DNA of 64,000 bases from Oceanobacillus oncorhynchi (GTDB lineage: Bacteria; Bacillota; Bacilli; Bacillales; Amphibacillaceae), in NCBI RefSeq assembly GCF_000821065.1, contig NZ_CDGG01000001.1:4154001-4218000 (forward strand), given 5' to 3'. The number at the start of each line of letters is the position of its first letter. The stretch's first letter is position 1. The notes beneath the pieces are model-generated. The model was given only the letters and a program-made list of their open reading frames with translations. It had not been told where the DNA came from and did not search any database. Both the position numbers and the translations under genes were made by a program. Of this stretch, positions 49,656 through 58,928 are shown piece after piece.

Positions 49656-50536
49656 TCTGACGCACGCTCCTCCTCCAGAATTTGTTCCATCACATTAGCA
49701 AGGATTTTCCCCGCTGTTCTTGGTGCTACGATTCCCGGCAGACTGCGCGCCAGTATAGCTTGAATACCACGCTTTTTCGCAAAATCAAAATCTGTTCCGC
49801 CGGGTTTGGATGCCAGATCAATAATAACTGCATTTGTCGGCAGATTTTGAATCGCTTCTTTGGTTACTACTAAGCTCGGAATAGTATTGATTAAAATATC
49901 ACAGTTCTCTGTATGATTGCTTAATTCGTGTAAAGGCACAGCCTGTAAACCCATTTCCGTAATACGCGCTAAATCCCTTATACTCCTGGCACAAACAGAA
50001 ACCTTGGCTCCCAGCGCAGAAAATTTATTCGCTACCGTATTCCCTACCCTTCCAAATCCTACAACCATCACCCGGGAAGAGTGGACGGTCTGATCGGTAT
50101 GCTCAAAAGCCATCATAATGGCTCCTTCCGCTGTTGGAATGGAGTTATAGATGGCAACATCATCACGATCAAGCAGCGGCACTAAGGTAACGCCCGCTTT
50201 TTCCGCCATACTTGTTAAGTACGCATTCGTCATCCCGGTAAAAATCATACATTCCGAATGTAATTTTTGAAACCAGGCTTCATCTAAATGAATTTTTTTA
50301 TCTGTAAAAACAGTTTCTACGTTCCCTTTTGAATCAGTACCTGTTATCGGTAAAACAACGACATCCAGCTTGCTCTGGTCCAATTCATCCAGTGCTGATT
50401 CGTTTAATCCTGTAAATCCCTGCTCTAATTTATCAAAACCACAAAGAATTACTTCATTAGCATGATTGCTTTTCAATATTTTTATTAACTCTAAATACCT
50501 TGCATCTCCACCAATTACTGCAATCCGTCGACTCAT
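49652..50536 (-). CDS. dpaA: Dipicolinate synthase subunit A
   Basis: 294 residues with two Rossmann domains: IAVIGGDARYLELI at the N-terminus, and GFGRVGNTVANKFSALGAKV (about 160) binding NAD(P)H. Sporulation-specific. ATG 50536 lies behind GGAGG; the longer frame starts inside that site. First gene of dpaA-dpaB-asd-dapG, with a SigK-type promoter upstream. Confidence 0.95.
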   Translation of the reverse strand: MSRRIAVIGGDARYLELIKILKSNHANEVILCGFDKLEQGFTGLNESALDELDQSKLDVVVLPITGTDSKGNVETVFTDKKIHLDEAWFQKLHSECMIFTGMTNAYLTSMAEKAGVTLVPLLDRDDVAIYNSIPTAEGAIMMAFEHTDQTVHSSRVMVVGFGRVGNTVANKFSALGAKVSVCARSIRDLARITEMGLQAVPLHELSNHTENCDILINTIPSLVVTKEAIQNLPTNAVIIDLASKPGGTDFDFAKKRGIQAILARSLPGIVAPRTAGKILANVMEQILEEERASE

Positions 50537-50583
50537 TTTACGTATAACCTCCAGACAACTTTTCACGTATTCATGATTCGATA

Positions 50584-50610
50584 TAGTTTATGAATTTTTA
50601 ATTCAGTGGT
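50584..50610 (-). promoter_or_regulatory. SigK-type promoter of dpaAB
   Basis: On the minus strand AC (50609-50610), a 16-base spacer, then CATAAACTA (50584-50592), matching the SigK consensus AC-N16/17-CATANNNTA fully. It lies 48 bases upstream of dpaA; spoVF of B. subtilis is known to be SigK-dependent. Confidence 0.6.
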
Positions 50611-50674
50611 GAACAATTTAGCCATTAAAATACCGACTTCCTGGCAAGAAGGGTGAAAACCTATTTTCGAAAAA

Positions 50675-50739
50675 TAAGAAAAACCAAGAATACCGCTTGT
50701 TCTTTAAAACATCGGGTTCTTGCCGAGTAGATGTCCGCT
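50675..50739. repeat. 65-base repeat, copy 1 (second copy at 58.5 kb)
   Basis: Begins TAAGAAAAACCAAGAATACC and ends TAGATGTCCGCT, nearly identical to 58475-58540. It contains CCAAG/CTTG arms. Confidence 0.75.
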
Positions 50740-50744
50740 GCGAC

Positions 50745-50775
50745 GGTTTTCGATGGGGCGAGTAATCGCAGTCCC
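50745..50775 (+). repeat. Hairpin repeat copy
   Basis: GGTTTTCGA flank, then TGGGGC, loop GAGTAATCGCA and GTCCC (stem with a G-U pair). Directly behind the 65-base repeat. Confidence 0.8.
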
Positions 50776-50870
50776 GATGGGAAAAAAACATAGAAAAAAA
50801 GCCTGTTTATCCGGCAGGAAAAGGTGTGTCTGATTACCTTGTTCTGCAAAATAAACAAGCTTTACATTGT

Positions 50871-51122
50871 TTAGCCTTCTTCAGGGAGTTCTGTATCAAT
50901 CATAATCATATCTGTCCCTATTTTTTTGATAGACTTCCAATGGATTTTTGTTTCTTCTCCCTCTTTTACAAGGCCGAACCATTTATAGCTCGGCACAATA
51001 AACGCTTCGATTTGCCCGGTTTTCGGATTGATTTCTAAATCGGTCTGCCCAAGCATCCCAAGCCTTTTCCCTTCGTTCACGTTGATGATTTCCTTATCTC
51101 CCATATCTCGAAAGCGTACCAT
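50871..51122 (-). CDS. ymxH: YlmC/YmxH family sporulation protein
   Basis: 83 residues, a PRC-barrel-like domain: MVRFRDMGDKEIINVNEGKR, then GMLGQTDLEINPKTGQIEAF (in two blocks). Named YlmC/YmxH in Bacillus, where it is linked to sporulation by expression only. Starts behind an AAGGAG site, between mlpA and dpaA. Confidence 0.85.
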   Translation of the reverse strand: MVRFRDMGDKEIINVNEGKRLGMLGQTDLEINPKTGQIEAFIVPSYKWFGLVKEGEETKIHWKSIKKIGTDMIMIDTELPEEG

Positions 51123-51223
51123 AGAAAAACTCCTTTTCTCTGTTCTGAAGGCAGTCAGTCACAGCCTTAGAATAATGAAGTTTCGTTTATATACTATATG
51201 TCCAAAATAAGAAAAACATGCTT

Positions 51224-52450
51224 TTACTTGCGCGTATCTTCCGGTGCTATCAATGCCCGTGACGGCTTTTGCTTAAACACATTTTTAATAACATCTGTAA
51301 CTTGTTCATTGGTAATCCCATCAATCTCTAAAATCAAATCATCTAAGGTACGATGTCTTTGCAATAATAATTCATTCCGTCCATTCCGTGACATTCGGCT
51401 GTTGGTGCTCTCTAATCCCAGCATCAGATTTCCTTTAATCTGTTCTTTGCTGTTTCGTAATTCTTTTTCTGTTAACCCATGCTCTATAAAATGATGAAGT
51501 GTAGAATTCATCACTTCTTCTAATTGACCCAGCTGATCTTTTCTTGTGCCGGCATAAATGGTCAGCAAGCCATCATCTATAAATGCTGCATGATAAGAAA
51601 AAACAGAATAGGCCAGTCCTTTTTTCTCACGTATTTCTTGGAATAAACGTGAGCTCATGCTGCCCCCAAGCACGTTATTCATGATAGATAATGGATATAG
51701 ATGCTTGTCTCCCGCTTCATATCCATTATAGCCAAGGCAAAGATGTGCCTGCTCTGTATCCTTGCTCCGGTAAATTGCTTCCTGCAAGAAGGCGGGCTTG
51801 ATGATTGTTTCTTCAGATGCCTTTCTTGTAAAAGAGCCAAAATAAGCATCGATCTCATTGATAAATGAATGGGATACATTGCCGGCAACCGAAACAACTA
51901 CATTATCAGGTGTATAATTAGCTTCTACATACTCCTGTAATTGCTTTTGATCAAAAGATGCCAGCTGTTTTTCTGTTCCGAGAATTGGATATCCCAATGG
52001 GTGTTCACCATAGGCAGCTTCGGCCAGCAAATCATGAACGATATCATCCGGTGTATCCTCGCACATTTTTATTTCTTCGTAGACAACCTTTTTTTCTCTT
52101 TCCATTTCATCTTCATCAAATGTAGATTCAAAAAACATATCCGCTAATACTTCCAAAGCAAATTCTTTATGTGTATCTAAAACCTTTGAATAAAAACATG
52201 TATATTCCTTCGATGTAAAAGCATTGATTTGCCCGCCGATAGAGTCGAATGCTTCTGCAATATCCTGTGCGCTTCTTGTTTTCGTTCCTTTAAAAAACAT
52301 ATGCTCTAAAAAATGAGAAATGCCATTATTATGGAGATTTTCATTTCTAGATCCAATTTTAACCCAAATACCAATCGTGACGGAACGTACCGCCGGCATT
52401 GATTCTAACACAATCCGTACTCCATTACTGCTTGTATATTTTTCTACCAA
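51224..52450 (-). CDS. mlpA: Processing protease MlpA (YmxG), M16 family
   Basis: 408 residues. Complete zinc motif HFLEHMFFKG (about 47) with the downstream Glu in EEIKMCEDTP (about 130), and the C-terminal M16 domain (SRLFQEIREKKGLAYS, about 272). Mitochondrial processing-peptidase-like; may act on exported or ribosome-linked proteins, exact substrate open. TTG start behind GGAGG, MVEKYTSSNG; the longer frame has no ribosome site. Confidence 0.9.
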   Translation of the reverse strand: MVEKYTSSNGVRIVLESMPAVRSVTIGIWVKIGSRNENLHNNGISHFLEHMFFKGTKTRSAQDIAEAFDSIGGQINAFTSKEYTCFYSKVLDTHKEFALEVLADMFFESTFDEDEMEREKKVVYEEIKMCEDTPDDIVHDLLAEAAYGEHPLGYPILGTEKQLASFDQKQLQEYVEANYTPDNVVVSVAGNVSHSFINEIDAYFGSFTRKASEETIIKPAFLQEAIYRSKDTEQAHLCLGYNGYEAGDKHLYPLSIMNNVLGGSMSSRLFQEIREKKGLAYSVFSYHAAFIDDGLLTIYAGTRKDQLGQLEEVMNSTLHHFIEHGLTEKELRNSKEQIKGNLMLGLESTNSRMSRNGRNELLLQRHRTLDDLILEIDGITNEQVTDVIKNVFKQKPSRALIAPEDTRK

Positions 52451-52475
52451 TACATATCCTCCTAAATATCTCAGC

Positions 52476-53429
52476 TTAACGTGATTCACTTAACAACGAT
52501 TCTACGGTTCCTATTTTATAATCTTTTTTCTTGATAATGGTAATCATTTGCTCTAACGCATTCGTTGTTGCCTGCGTTGGATGCATGAGAATCATCGCTC
52601 CAGGGTGAACATTTTTTTCTATCCGATTAACCATAACAGATACCGATGGATTCTTCCAATCAATTGTATCAACTGTCCATAAAATTGTTTCCATCTCCAG
52701 CTCTGCAGCAGTTTCTACTGTTTCATCTTTAAAGCTTCCGCTTGGGGGCGCGAACCATTTAGGCTGTTCTCCTGTGATGGTTTTTAAAATTTGATTTGTT
52801 TCCTCTATCTGCGTATAGGCATTGCTTTTATCAAGTGCAGCCATATCCGGATGATTATAGGCATGATTACCAATTAAATGTCCTTCCTCTTCAATCATTT
52901 TAACAAGGTCAGAATTATTTTGCGCCCATTTCCCTTCAATAAAAAAAGTGACTTTCACTTGATGGTCTTTTAAAATTTGCAGCATTTCCGGGATATATGC
53001 TTCCCCCCAGGAAACATTGATTAAGAAAGAGACCATTTCTTTTTTGGGATGCCCTCGATAAATTGGAGCTGGTTCCAGGTTCTCCAGTAAGATATCAGGA
53101 GAGGTTTCATTAAAAACAAGTAAGCTTTCATTCCATTTATCTGCTTCTTTCATTTTCTGATACGATTCTTCCACATTCACTTCTAATCCATTTCTTCCTG
53201 GTGTCTTCTTCCAAACCTCATCAATATAAGCATTTTCTGGTTCTTCCTGGTAAGCCCCTTTCTTTTCTTCAATCTCCATATAAAGGGCATCATTTGTTGC
53301 ACTCACTTCTATTTCTGATGGTTCTATCATGACCGTCTCTGTTTGAAAAGGATTATATCGTATATCAAATACCGTGAAAATTAGAATCAGGAAAACAAGA
53401 ACATGGACATACTTAAAATACCGCTTCAT
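52476..53429 (-). CDS. ylxY: Polysaccharide deacetylase-like protein YlxY
   Basis: 317 residues with one N-terminal membrane anchor (about 8-22) and a C-terminal NodB-fold domain (about 130-310: VTFFIEGKWAQ, EGHLIGNHAYNHPDM, WFAPPSGSF). The usual catalytic Asp motif (TFDD) is replaced by LINVSWG (about 136-142), though the metal His region NHAYNH is kept. It may therefore lack deacetylase activity. Sporulation-linked family next to pnp. Confidence 0.88.
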   Translation of the reverse strand: MKRYFKYVHVLVFLILIFTVFDIRYNPFQTETVMIEPSEIEVSATNDALYMEIEEKKGAYQEEPENAYIDEVWKKTPGRNGLEVNVEESYQKMKEADKWNESLLVFNETSPDILLENLEPAPIYRGHPKKEMVSFLINVSWGEAYIPEMLQILKDHQVKVTFFIEGKWAQNNSDLVKMIEEEGHLIGNHAYNHPDMAALDKSNAYTQIEETNQILKTITGEQPKWFAPPSGSFKDETVETAAELEMETILWTVDTIDWKNPSVSVMVNRIEKNVHPGAMILMHPTQATTNALEQMITIIKKKDYKIGTVESLLSESR

Positions 53430-53516
53430 CTTTAATCCCTCCCTCTTCGTATTTTTATGCTTTTAGAGGGACAAGTATGAATGTATTTTAAGCGATGCAT
53501 TTTTTATTCTGTCTCC

Positions 53517-53556
53517 ATAAAAAAAGAAACTGAATTTAACACCAGCTTCTTTTTTA
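53517..53556 (-). terminator. Terminator after pnp
   Basis: On the minus strand AAAGAAGCTG and CAGTTTCTTT (one G-U pair) are followed by a T-run. Confidence 0.8.
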
Positions 53557-53598
53557 TCACAGAAATATATTTTCTTCTTTAATTAATTATTTTTCTTA

Positions 53599-55713
53599 CT
53601 ATGATTTAGCATTTTCTTTCTTTTCATCTTGCAGTACTGCTTTTCTGGAAAGGTTAACTCTTCCTTGACGGTCAATTTCTTTTACTTTTACCATGATTTG
53701 ATCGCCGATAGAAACAGCATCTTCCACTTTATTTGTACGTTCTTCCGCCAGCTCGGAAATATGGACAAGCCCATCTTTTCCTTTGAAGAGCTCAACAAAA
53801 GCACCAAATTTTTCAATACGTTTCACGGTACCAAGGTACAGCTGACCGACTTCGACTTCGCGGACAAGATCTTCAATAATTTTCTTCGCTTTTTGATTCA
53901 TCTCGCTGTCTGTAGATGAGATAAAGACATTACCATCTTGTTCAATATCGATTTTCACGCCTGTTTCATCAATGATTTGGTTGATTTGTTTTCCGCTCGG
54001 CCCAATGACGTCACGAATTTTATCTGGGTTAATCGACATGGTCAAGATTTTTGGTGCATATTCAGATAGCTCATCTTTTGGCTCCTGAATGGTTTGAAGC
54101 ATGGAATCCAGGATATGCATACGGCCTTTCTTCGCCTGTGTCAATGCTTCCTCTAAAATCGCTCTGGATAAACCGTCGATTTTAATATCCATTTGCAGCG
54201 CAGTAACACCTTTTTCTGTACCGGCTACTTTAAAATCCATATCTCCAAGCGCATCTTCCATCCCCTGGATATCAGAAAGAATCGTATAGTCCTCTCCTGA
54301 TTTCACCAGTCCCATAGCAATACCAGCTACTGGCGCTTTAATCGGAACACCTGCATCCATCATTGCTAATGTACTTGCACAGATACTTGCCTGAGAAGTA
54401 GAACCATTAGACTCAAGTACTTCAGATACTAAGCGGATTGTATAAGGGAAATCTTTTTCATTTGGCACTACTTTTTCCAGTGCGCGTTCTCCCAGTGCAC
54501 CATGGCCAATTTCACGGCGGCCCGGTCCGCGGATAGGTCCAGTTTCTCCTACACTGTATTGCGGGAAATTATAATGATGCATAAAACGTTTTGTTTCTTC
54601 TAAATCCAGTCCATCTAAAATCTGCACATCACCTAATGCTCCCAATGTACATATGCTTAAGGCCTGTGTCTGTCCACGTGTAAATAAACCAGAACCATGT
54701 GTACGCGGAAGGACATGGATACGGGAAGATAATGAACGGATTTCATCTACTTTTCGGCCGTCTGGGCGTACTTTTTCTTTGGTGATTAAGCGGCGTACTT
54801 CTTCTTTCACAAGACTGTTTAATACAGATTTTACTTGCTTAATCGTTTCTTCTTCCGCTTCTTCTGCTTCATACTTTTCAACAATTTCCTGCTTCACTGC
54901 ATCAATTGCATCTTCGCGGGCATGTTTTTCAACAACTTGAATTGCTTCAAGCAGTTTTACTTTTGCTTCTGCTTCCACTTTTTGTACAAGTTCTTCGTCA
55001 GTTTCTGCGATTTCGACTTCGAATTTTTCTTTGCCGAATGCTTGTACAATTTCCTCCTGGAATGCAACGAGGCGTTTGATTTCTTCATGACCAAACATGA
55101 TTGCTTCCAGCATAACATCTTCCGGCACTTCGTCGGCACCAGCTTCAACCATATTAATGGCATCCTTTGTTCCGGCAACAGTCAATTCGATATCACTTTT
55201 TGCTTCTTGTTCTATCGTAGGGTTAATAATCAGTTCTCCATCGACACGTCCGACATGGACACCTGCAATCGGCTGTTCAAAAGGAATATCTGAAATGCTT
55301 AACGCAATAGATGACCCGATCATTGCAGCAATTTCGGAAGAACAGTCCTGATCGACACTCATTACCGTGCTGATTACTTGCACCTCATTACGAAATCCGT
55401 CAGGGAATAACGGGCGGATTGGACGGTCAATCAGTCTGGAAGACAGGATTGCTTTTTCGCTCGGACGTCCTTCGCGTTTAATAAATCCTCCTGGTATCTT
55501 GCCTACCGCATATAATCTTTCTTCATAATTCACGGTTAACGGAAAGAATGGTAAATCTTTTGGTTCTTTGGAAGCTGTTGCTACAGATAATACCGACGTG
55601 TCTCCATAATGAATCATGCAGGCACCGTTTGCTTGTTTAGCCAGCTCCCCTACTTCAACCGTAAATTTCTTTCCTGAAATCTCCGTAGAGAATAGCTTTT
55701 TTTCATCTGCCAT
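53599..55713 (-). CDS. pnp: Polynucleotide phosphorylase
   Basis: 704 residues. Two RNase PH domains (about 5-230 and 315-545; [15 protein letters not shown] and [10 protein letters not shown] in the second), a helical linker, KH domain ([15 protein letters not shown], about 564) and S1 domain (about 622-690). Phosphorolytic 3'-5' exonuclease of the RNA degradosome. I start at MADEKKLFS, with GAAAGGAG about 12 bases upstream; the open frame starts further up at a TTG without a site. Confidence 0.96.
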   Translation of the reverse strand: MADEKKLFSTEISGKKFTVEVGELAKQANGACMIHYGDTSVLSVATASKEPKDLPFFPLTVNYEERLYAVGKIPGGFIKREGRPSEKAILSSRLIDRPIRPLFPDGFRNEVQVISTVMSVDQDCSSEIAAMIGSSIALSISDIPFEQPIAGVHVGRVDGELIINPTIEQEAKSDIELTVAGTKDAINMVEAGADEVPEDVMLEAIMFGHEEIKRLVAFQEEIVQAFGKEKFEVEIAETDEELVQKVEAEAKVKLLEAIQVVEKHAREDAIDAVKQEIVEKYEAEEAEEETIKQVKSVLNSLVKEEVRRLITKEKVRPDGRKVDEIRSLSSRIHVLPRTHGSGLFTRGQTQALSICTLGALGDVQILDGLDLEETKRFMHHYNFPQYSVGETGPIRGPGRREIGHGALGERALEKVVPNEKDFPYTIRLVSEVLESNGSTSQASICASTLAMMDAGVPIKAPVAGIAMGLVKSGEDYTILSDIQGMEDALGDMDFKVAGTEKGVTALQMDIKIDGLSRAILEEALTQAKKGRMHILDSMLQTIQEPKDELSEYAPKILTMSINPDKIRDVIGPSGKQINQIIDETGVKIDIEQDGNVFISSTDSEMNQKAKKIIEDLVREVEVGQLYLGTVKRIEKFGAFVELFKGKDGLVHISELAEERTNKVEDAVSIGDQIMVKVKEIDRQGRVNLSRKAVLQDEKKENAKS

Positions 55714-55916
55714 TGGTTTTGTTGCTCCTTTCAAGGCTACAGTAATTTAAGTATATATGTAGCTCTTCATATATTACATTTTTCTTCTATTTTCTATTAT
55801 TCACAAAAGAATCCCTTTTTATAGAATAAACGATAGCCTGTCAGGAATCAATCACTACCTTTTATATGGCGTTCAAAATACATCCTGATTGAACAATCCT
55901 ATCGTTTTATAGTGTG

Positions 55917-56126
55917 TGTTCAAAAAGTCCGATAAATAGGACCAAGAAGTTCAAGGCGACGAGCTTTTTACGAACGGACTTTCACAGGAAGTGGTGACTT
56001 CTGCGTTGCCCACAGGACGTGGGCGCTCTTAACAGAAGTTCCTCTATGTCTTTAAATATGTGAGTATCGGAAAAAGCTCGTCAACGCAGAAATTCGATGT
56101 GTCATTTTTATTGGACTTTTTGAACA
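55917..56126. repeat. Non-coding element with terminal inverted repeats, 210 bases
   Basis: Perfect 14-bp inverted ends TGTTCAAAAAGTCC and GGACTTTTTGAACA. The interior carries ACGAGCTTTTT and AAAAAGCTCGT, plus short complementary stretches, so it can fold into one long stem. Too short to code for a transposase. Resembles the MITE-like repeats scattered in Bacillaceae. Confidence 0.8.
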
Positions 56127-56154
56127 TCCTCTTATAGGATTATTTACATAAAAG

Positions 56155-56181
56155 AAAAAGCAGGATTTCTCCTGCTTTTTG
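56155..56181 (-). terminator. Terminator after rpsO
   Basis: AAAAAGCAGGA and TCCTGCTTTTT arms with a short loop; T-rich on both strands. Confidence 0.9.
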
Positions 56182-56187
56182 CGTTTA

Positions 56188-56457
56188 TTAACGACGTAAA
56201 CCAAGTTTTTTGATTAATTCACGGTAACGAGTAACGTCTTTATTACGTAGGTAAGTTAGCAAGTTACGGCGTTTACCTACCATTTTCAAAAGACCGCGGC
56301 GTGAATGATGGTCTTTTTTGTGTGTACGTAAATGTTCGTTTAATGCAGTGATTTCTGCAGTTAAAACAGCGATTTGAACCTCTGGAGATCCAGTATCTGT
56401 ATCGTGAACCTTGTACTCATTAATAATTTCGTTCTTGCGTTCTTGTGTAATTGCCAT
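56188..56457 (-). CDS. rpsO: 30S ribosomal protein S15
   Basis: 89 residues, exact S15 length: [16 protein letters not shown] (about 21), [20 protein letters not shown] (about 36) and RRNLLTYLR. Binds 16S rRNA early in 30S assembly. It has a leader of about 115 bases and its own terminator. S15 often controls its own translation through the leader; here I see only the GC-rich leader, not a defined structure. Confidence 0.98.
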   Translation of the reverse strand: MAITQERKNEIINEYKVHDTDTGSPEVQIAVLTAEITALNEHLRTHKKDHHSRRGLLKMVGKRRNLLTYLRNKDVTRYRELIKKLGLRR

Positions 56458-56571
56458 GATGGCACCTCCAAAATAAAATTTGTTATCCCCAATCCCCTAG
56501 CATACGTCGGAGTTACGTGATGCCAAGCGATGGTTGTACAAATATAAGAATAGCGTTTTTGAAGAGAAAAA

Positions 56572-57525
56572 TCAAGTATTAGTTTTTCTATTTGCTAAAT
56601 AAGCCCTAATTTCTTCCTCATCCTGCTGCATTCTTTCAATCAAAGCTTCCTTTGAGTCAAATTTTATTTCTTCTCTTGTATAAGATAACCATTCTATCGT
56701 TAATTCTTCCCCGTATAAATCACCGTCAAAGTCAAACAGGTATACTTCGACAGACATATTCTCCATCGTTTCTGTAAATGTCGGATTCGTTCCGATATTC
56801 GCCATTCCGCCATATATTTTATCCTGATGACGGACGAGCGTTGCATATACCCCCTGCTTGGGCAGCAAGGCATCTTTGGATATAGACAGATTAGCAGTTG
56901 GATAACCAAGCTCACGCCCGCGCTGTGCTCCTTTTACGACCAATCCAGTTGTTTCAAAGGCTCTTCCTAACAATTGTGCTGCCTGCTCCATATTTCCTGA
57001 TGCTAATTCCGCTCTTATTCGGGTGGAGCTGACCTTCTCTTCATCTAATGTGATTTTACCGATGGTTTCCCATGTAAATAAATCTCTAGCATAGTCCTGC
57101 ATATCTGCCATCTTGCCCTGCCCTTTATGGCCGAATGAGTAATCAAAGCCTGCTACAAGGTGCTTGATATGTAAGCCAATAATAAAGTGGTCAATAAAAG
57201 CCTGCGGACTGAGCTTCGATAATTCTTGATCAAACCGGATGATATACAGACGGTCTACTTGAAGCTTTTCCAGTATGGCCTGTTTTTCAGAAGATACGGT
57301 TATGTACTTCACCTGATGGACATCTTTTCTCAGCACAACCGATGGATGCGGAAAAAAAGTAATAACTGCACTCTCCATATTATTTTCTTTTGCTTTATCA
57401 ACTGCCTGCTGAATGACCTTTTGATGTCCTTTATGAATACCGTCAAAGAAACCGATAGCACTTACTGTTTCTGGTAAATCCTCCTTATGTAACATATGCG
57501 GATAGGATAATTCCATTGTTTTCAT
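56572..57525 (-). CDS. ribF: Bifunctional riboflavin kinase/FAD synthetase
   Basis: 317 residues. N-terminal FAD synthetase with GFFDGIHKGHQ (about 25) and SSTRIRAELASG (about 164); C-terminal riboflavin kinase (about 185-305) with GRELGYPTANL and YGGMANIGTNPTF. Makes FMN and FAD. Called ribC in B. subtilis. It sits between truB and rpsO. Confidence 0.96.
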   Translation of the reverse strand: MKTMELSYPHMLHKEDLPETVSAIGFFDGIHKGHQKVIQQAVDKAKENNMESAVITFFPHPSVVLRKDVHQVKYITVSSEKQAILEKLQVDRLYIIRFDQELSKLSPQAFIDHFIIGLHIKHLVAGFDYSFGHKGQGKMADMQDYARDLFTWETIGKITLDEEKVSSTRIRAELASGNMEQAAQLLGRAFETTGLVVKGAQRGRELGYPTANLSISKDALLPKQGVYATLVRHQDKIYGGMANIGTNPTFTETMENMSVEVYLFDFDGDLYGEELTIEWLSYTREEIKFDSKEALIERMQQDEEEIRAYLANRKTNT

Positions 57526-57550
57526 CCTGCTACACCTGCACTTTCTCTCG

Positions 57551-58438
57551 TTAAAATACCCTTAATGGTTTAATTTGATCCGGTTTTTCCGGATGCTTTT
57601 CGTAAATGGCTAATACTTCTTCGTTGTTTGTAAACACAAACGGATTATTTGTCAGAGGAGCATCGGTAACAGCTAATTTTTGACCATTTTTAATGCGAAA
57701 CATTAATGCATCATCTACTTCCTGATGTACTAGATGACTTACCCCCTCTGAAATCGGGCTTAATAACTGCTCTTGTTCACCTCTGGCAGCCGCCTCTTCT
57801 ATCATAGCAAAAGTGACCGTATTTTTCTTGGAAAAACTACCGGTTTGGATTCTTTCTAACTGCAGCATATGTGCCGGATATCCTAATTCCTTCCCGATAT
57901 CCACACATAATGTTCTGATATAGGTCCCCTTGGAGCATTCTACATAGATGTCAAAAGCGTTTTTTTCCTCATCTATAGACCCAAGCTGTATATCATGAAT
58001 AAAGACTTCCCTGCTTGGTCTTTCTACTTTTTCATTTGCTCTGGCATATTCATACAGCTTTTTTCCATTGACCTTTACAGCAGAATACATGGGCGGTATT
58101 TGTGTAATCGTTCCTTGAAACTTTTCTAACACCGCTTCAACCTCTGTTCTTCCCGGCATGTGCGTAACTTCTTTTTCTTCTACAATATTCCCTGTGGCGT
58201 CCTCTGTTTCTGTAGTGGATCCTAATGCAACTGTCCCAACATAAACTTTTTTTGTATCTGTGAGAAAGGGAACAATTTTGGTCGCATTGCCAATACAAAT
58301 AGGCAGCACGCCTTCCACTTCCGGATCCAATGTCCCTGTATGACCAACCTTTTTCGTATGGAAGTAGCGGCGGCATTTAGCCACACAATCAAAAGAAGTC
58401 ATTCCTTTTGGCTTCCACAGCGGCAGGATACCATTCAT
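57551..58438 (-). CDS. truB: tRNA pseudouridine synthase B
   Basis: 295 residues. Makes pseudouridine 55 in tRNA. N-terminal NGILPLWKPKGMTSFD, catalytic Asp in HTGTLDPEVEGVLPI (about 38), YSAVKVNGKKLYEYAR (about 118) and SKGTYIRTLCVDIG (about 168). Of two ATGs six bases apart, the second (58438) has the better distance from GAGGTG. Confidence 0.95.
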   Translation of the reverse strand: MNGILPLWKPKGMTSFDCVAKCRRYFHTKKVGHTGTLDPEVEGVLPICIGNATKIVPFLTDTKKVYVGTVALGSTTETEDATGNIVEEKEVTHMPGRTEVEAVLEKFQGTITQIPPMYSAVKVNGKKLYEYARANEKVERPSREVFIHDIQLGSIDEEKNAFDIYVECSKGTYIRTLCVDIGKELGYPAHMLQLERIQTGSFSKKNTVTFAMIEEAAARGEQEQLLSPISEGVSHLVHQEVDDALMFRIKNGQKLAVTDAPLTNNPFVFTNNEEVLAIYEKHPEKPDQIKPLRVF

Positions 58439-58474
58439 CGTCATTACACCTCTTTTTCCTTTTGAAATAAATTT

Positions 58475-58540
58475 TAAGAAAAACCAAGAATACCGCTTGG
58501 TCTTTAAAACATCGGTGTTCTTGCCAAAGAGATGTCCGCT
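58475..58540. repeat. 65-base repeat, copy 2
   Basis: TAAGAAAAACCAAGAATACC to GAGATGTCCGCT, nearly identical to 50675-50739. Confidence 0.75.
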
Positions 58541-58660
58541 CCGGGAAGTCGCTTTCCGCGGGCAACGTTCAGCCGCACGGTAAGAAAACCGCTTCCTGCT
58601 CAGGTCTACCTGTTGCTTTTCCCGCAGGAGTCGACAACATCCGCTCCCATCTAAGTGGAA
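58541..58660. repeat. GC-rich palindromic intergenic segment
   Basis: CTTTCCGCGGG near the left and CCCGCAGGAGTCGAC near the right, with CCGGGAAG and CCGCTCCC at the edges. Of the type common between genes in Bacillaceae. Confidence 0.5.
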
Positions 58661-58710
58661 TTATGTTTTATTTGCTTTTTTTTCAAGGAAATAACGCAAA
58701 TTCTAGCGAC

Positions 58711-58769
58711 GGTTTTGATGGGGCGAGTAATCGCAATGGTTTTCGGTGGGACGAGTAATCGCAGTCCCA
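58711..58769 (+). repeat. Two hairpin repeats in tandem
   Basis: The first (58711-58735) has TGGGGC and the loop but its right arm is replaced by the flank ATGGTTTTCGG of the second, which has a perfect TGGGAC / GTCCCA stem (58747-58769). Confidence 0.8.
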
Positions 58770-58777
58770 GTCCCAGA

Positions 58778-58928
58778 AGAAATACACGGAGACTCCTGTG
58801 GGAATGCGCAATGGTCTTCGGTGGGGCGAGTAATCGCAGTCCCAGGGTGAAGACCCCGCAGGAAAAAAGCGAACTTCTTTTTTTCGAGGAGGCTGAGCTC
58901 AAGTCCACGGAAAGCGGAGTGTATTTCT
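58778..58928. repeat. Palindromic element with AGAAATACAC ends, interrupted
   Basis: Perfect 10-bp inverted ends AGAAATACAC (58778-58787) and GTGTATTTCT (58919-58928). The inner arms also pair in part (GGAGACTCC against the GAAAGCGGAG side). A hairpin repeat copy sits inside. Confidence 0.7.
58811..58844 (+). repeat. Hairpin repeat nested in the palindromic element
   Basis: ATGGTCTTCGG flank, TGGGGC, loop GAGTAATCGCA, GTCCCA. Confidence 0.75.

Larger units (their letters stand above)
50537..50870. other. Intergenic region ymxH-dpaA with repeats
   Basis: 334 bases: the dpaA promoter region (50584-50610), a 65-base repeat shared with 58.5 kb (50675-50739), a hairpin repeat copy (50745-50775) and a TAAACAA/TTGTTTA stem with a short T-tail near 50845-50870 that may end the ymxH transcript. 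Confidence 0.65.
55714..56187. other. Intergenic region rpsO-pnp with a MITE-like element
   Basis: 474 bases: the pnp leader, the element 55917-56126 and the rpsO terminator. No gene seen. Confidence 0.65.
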
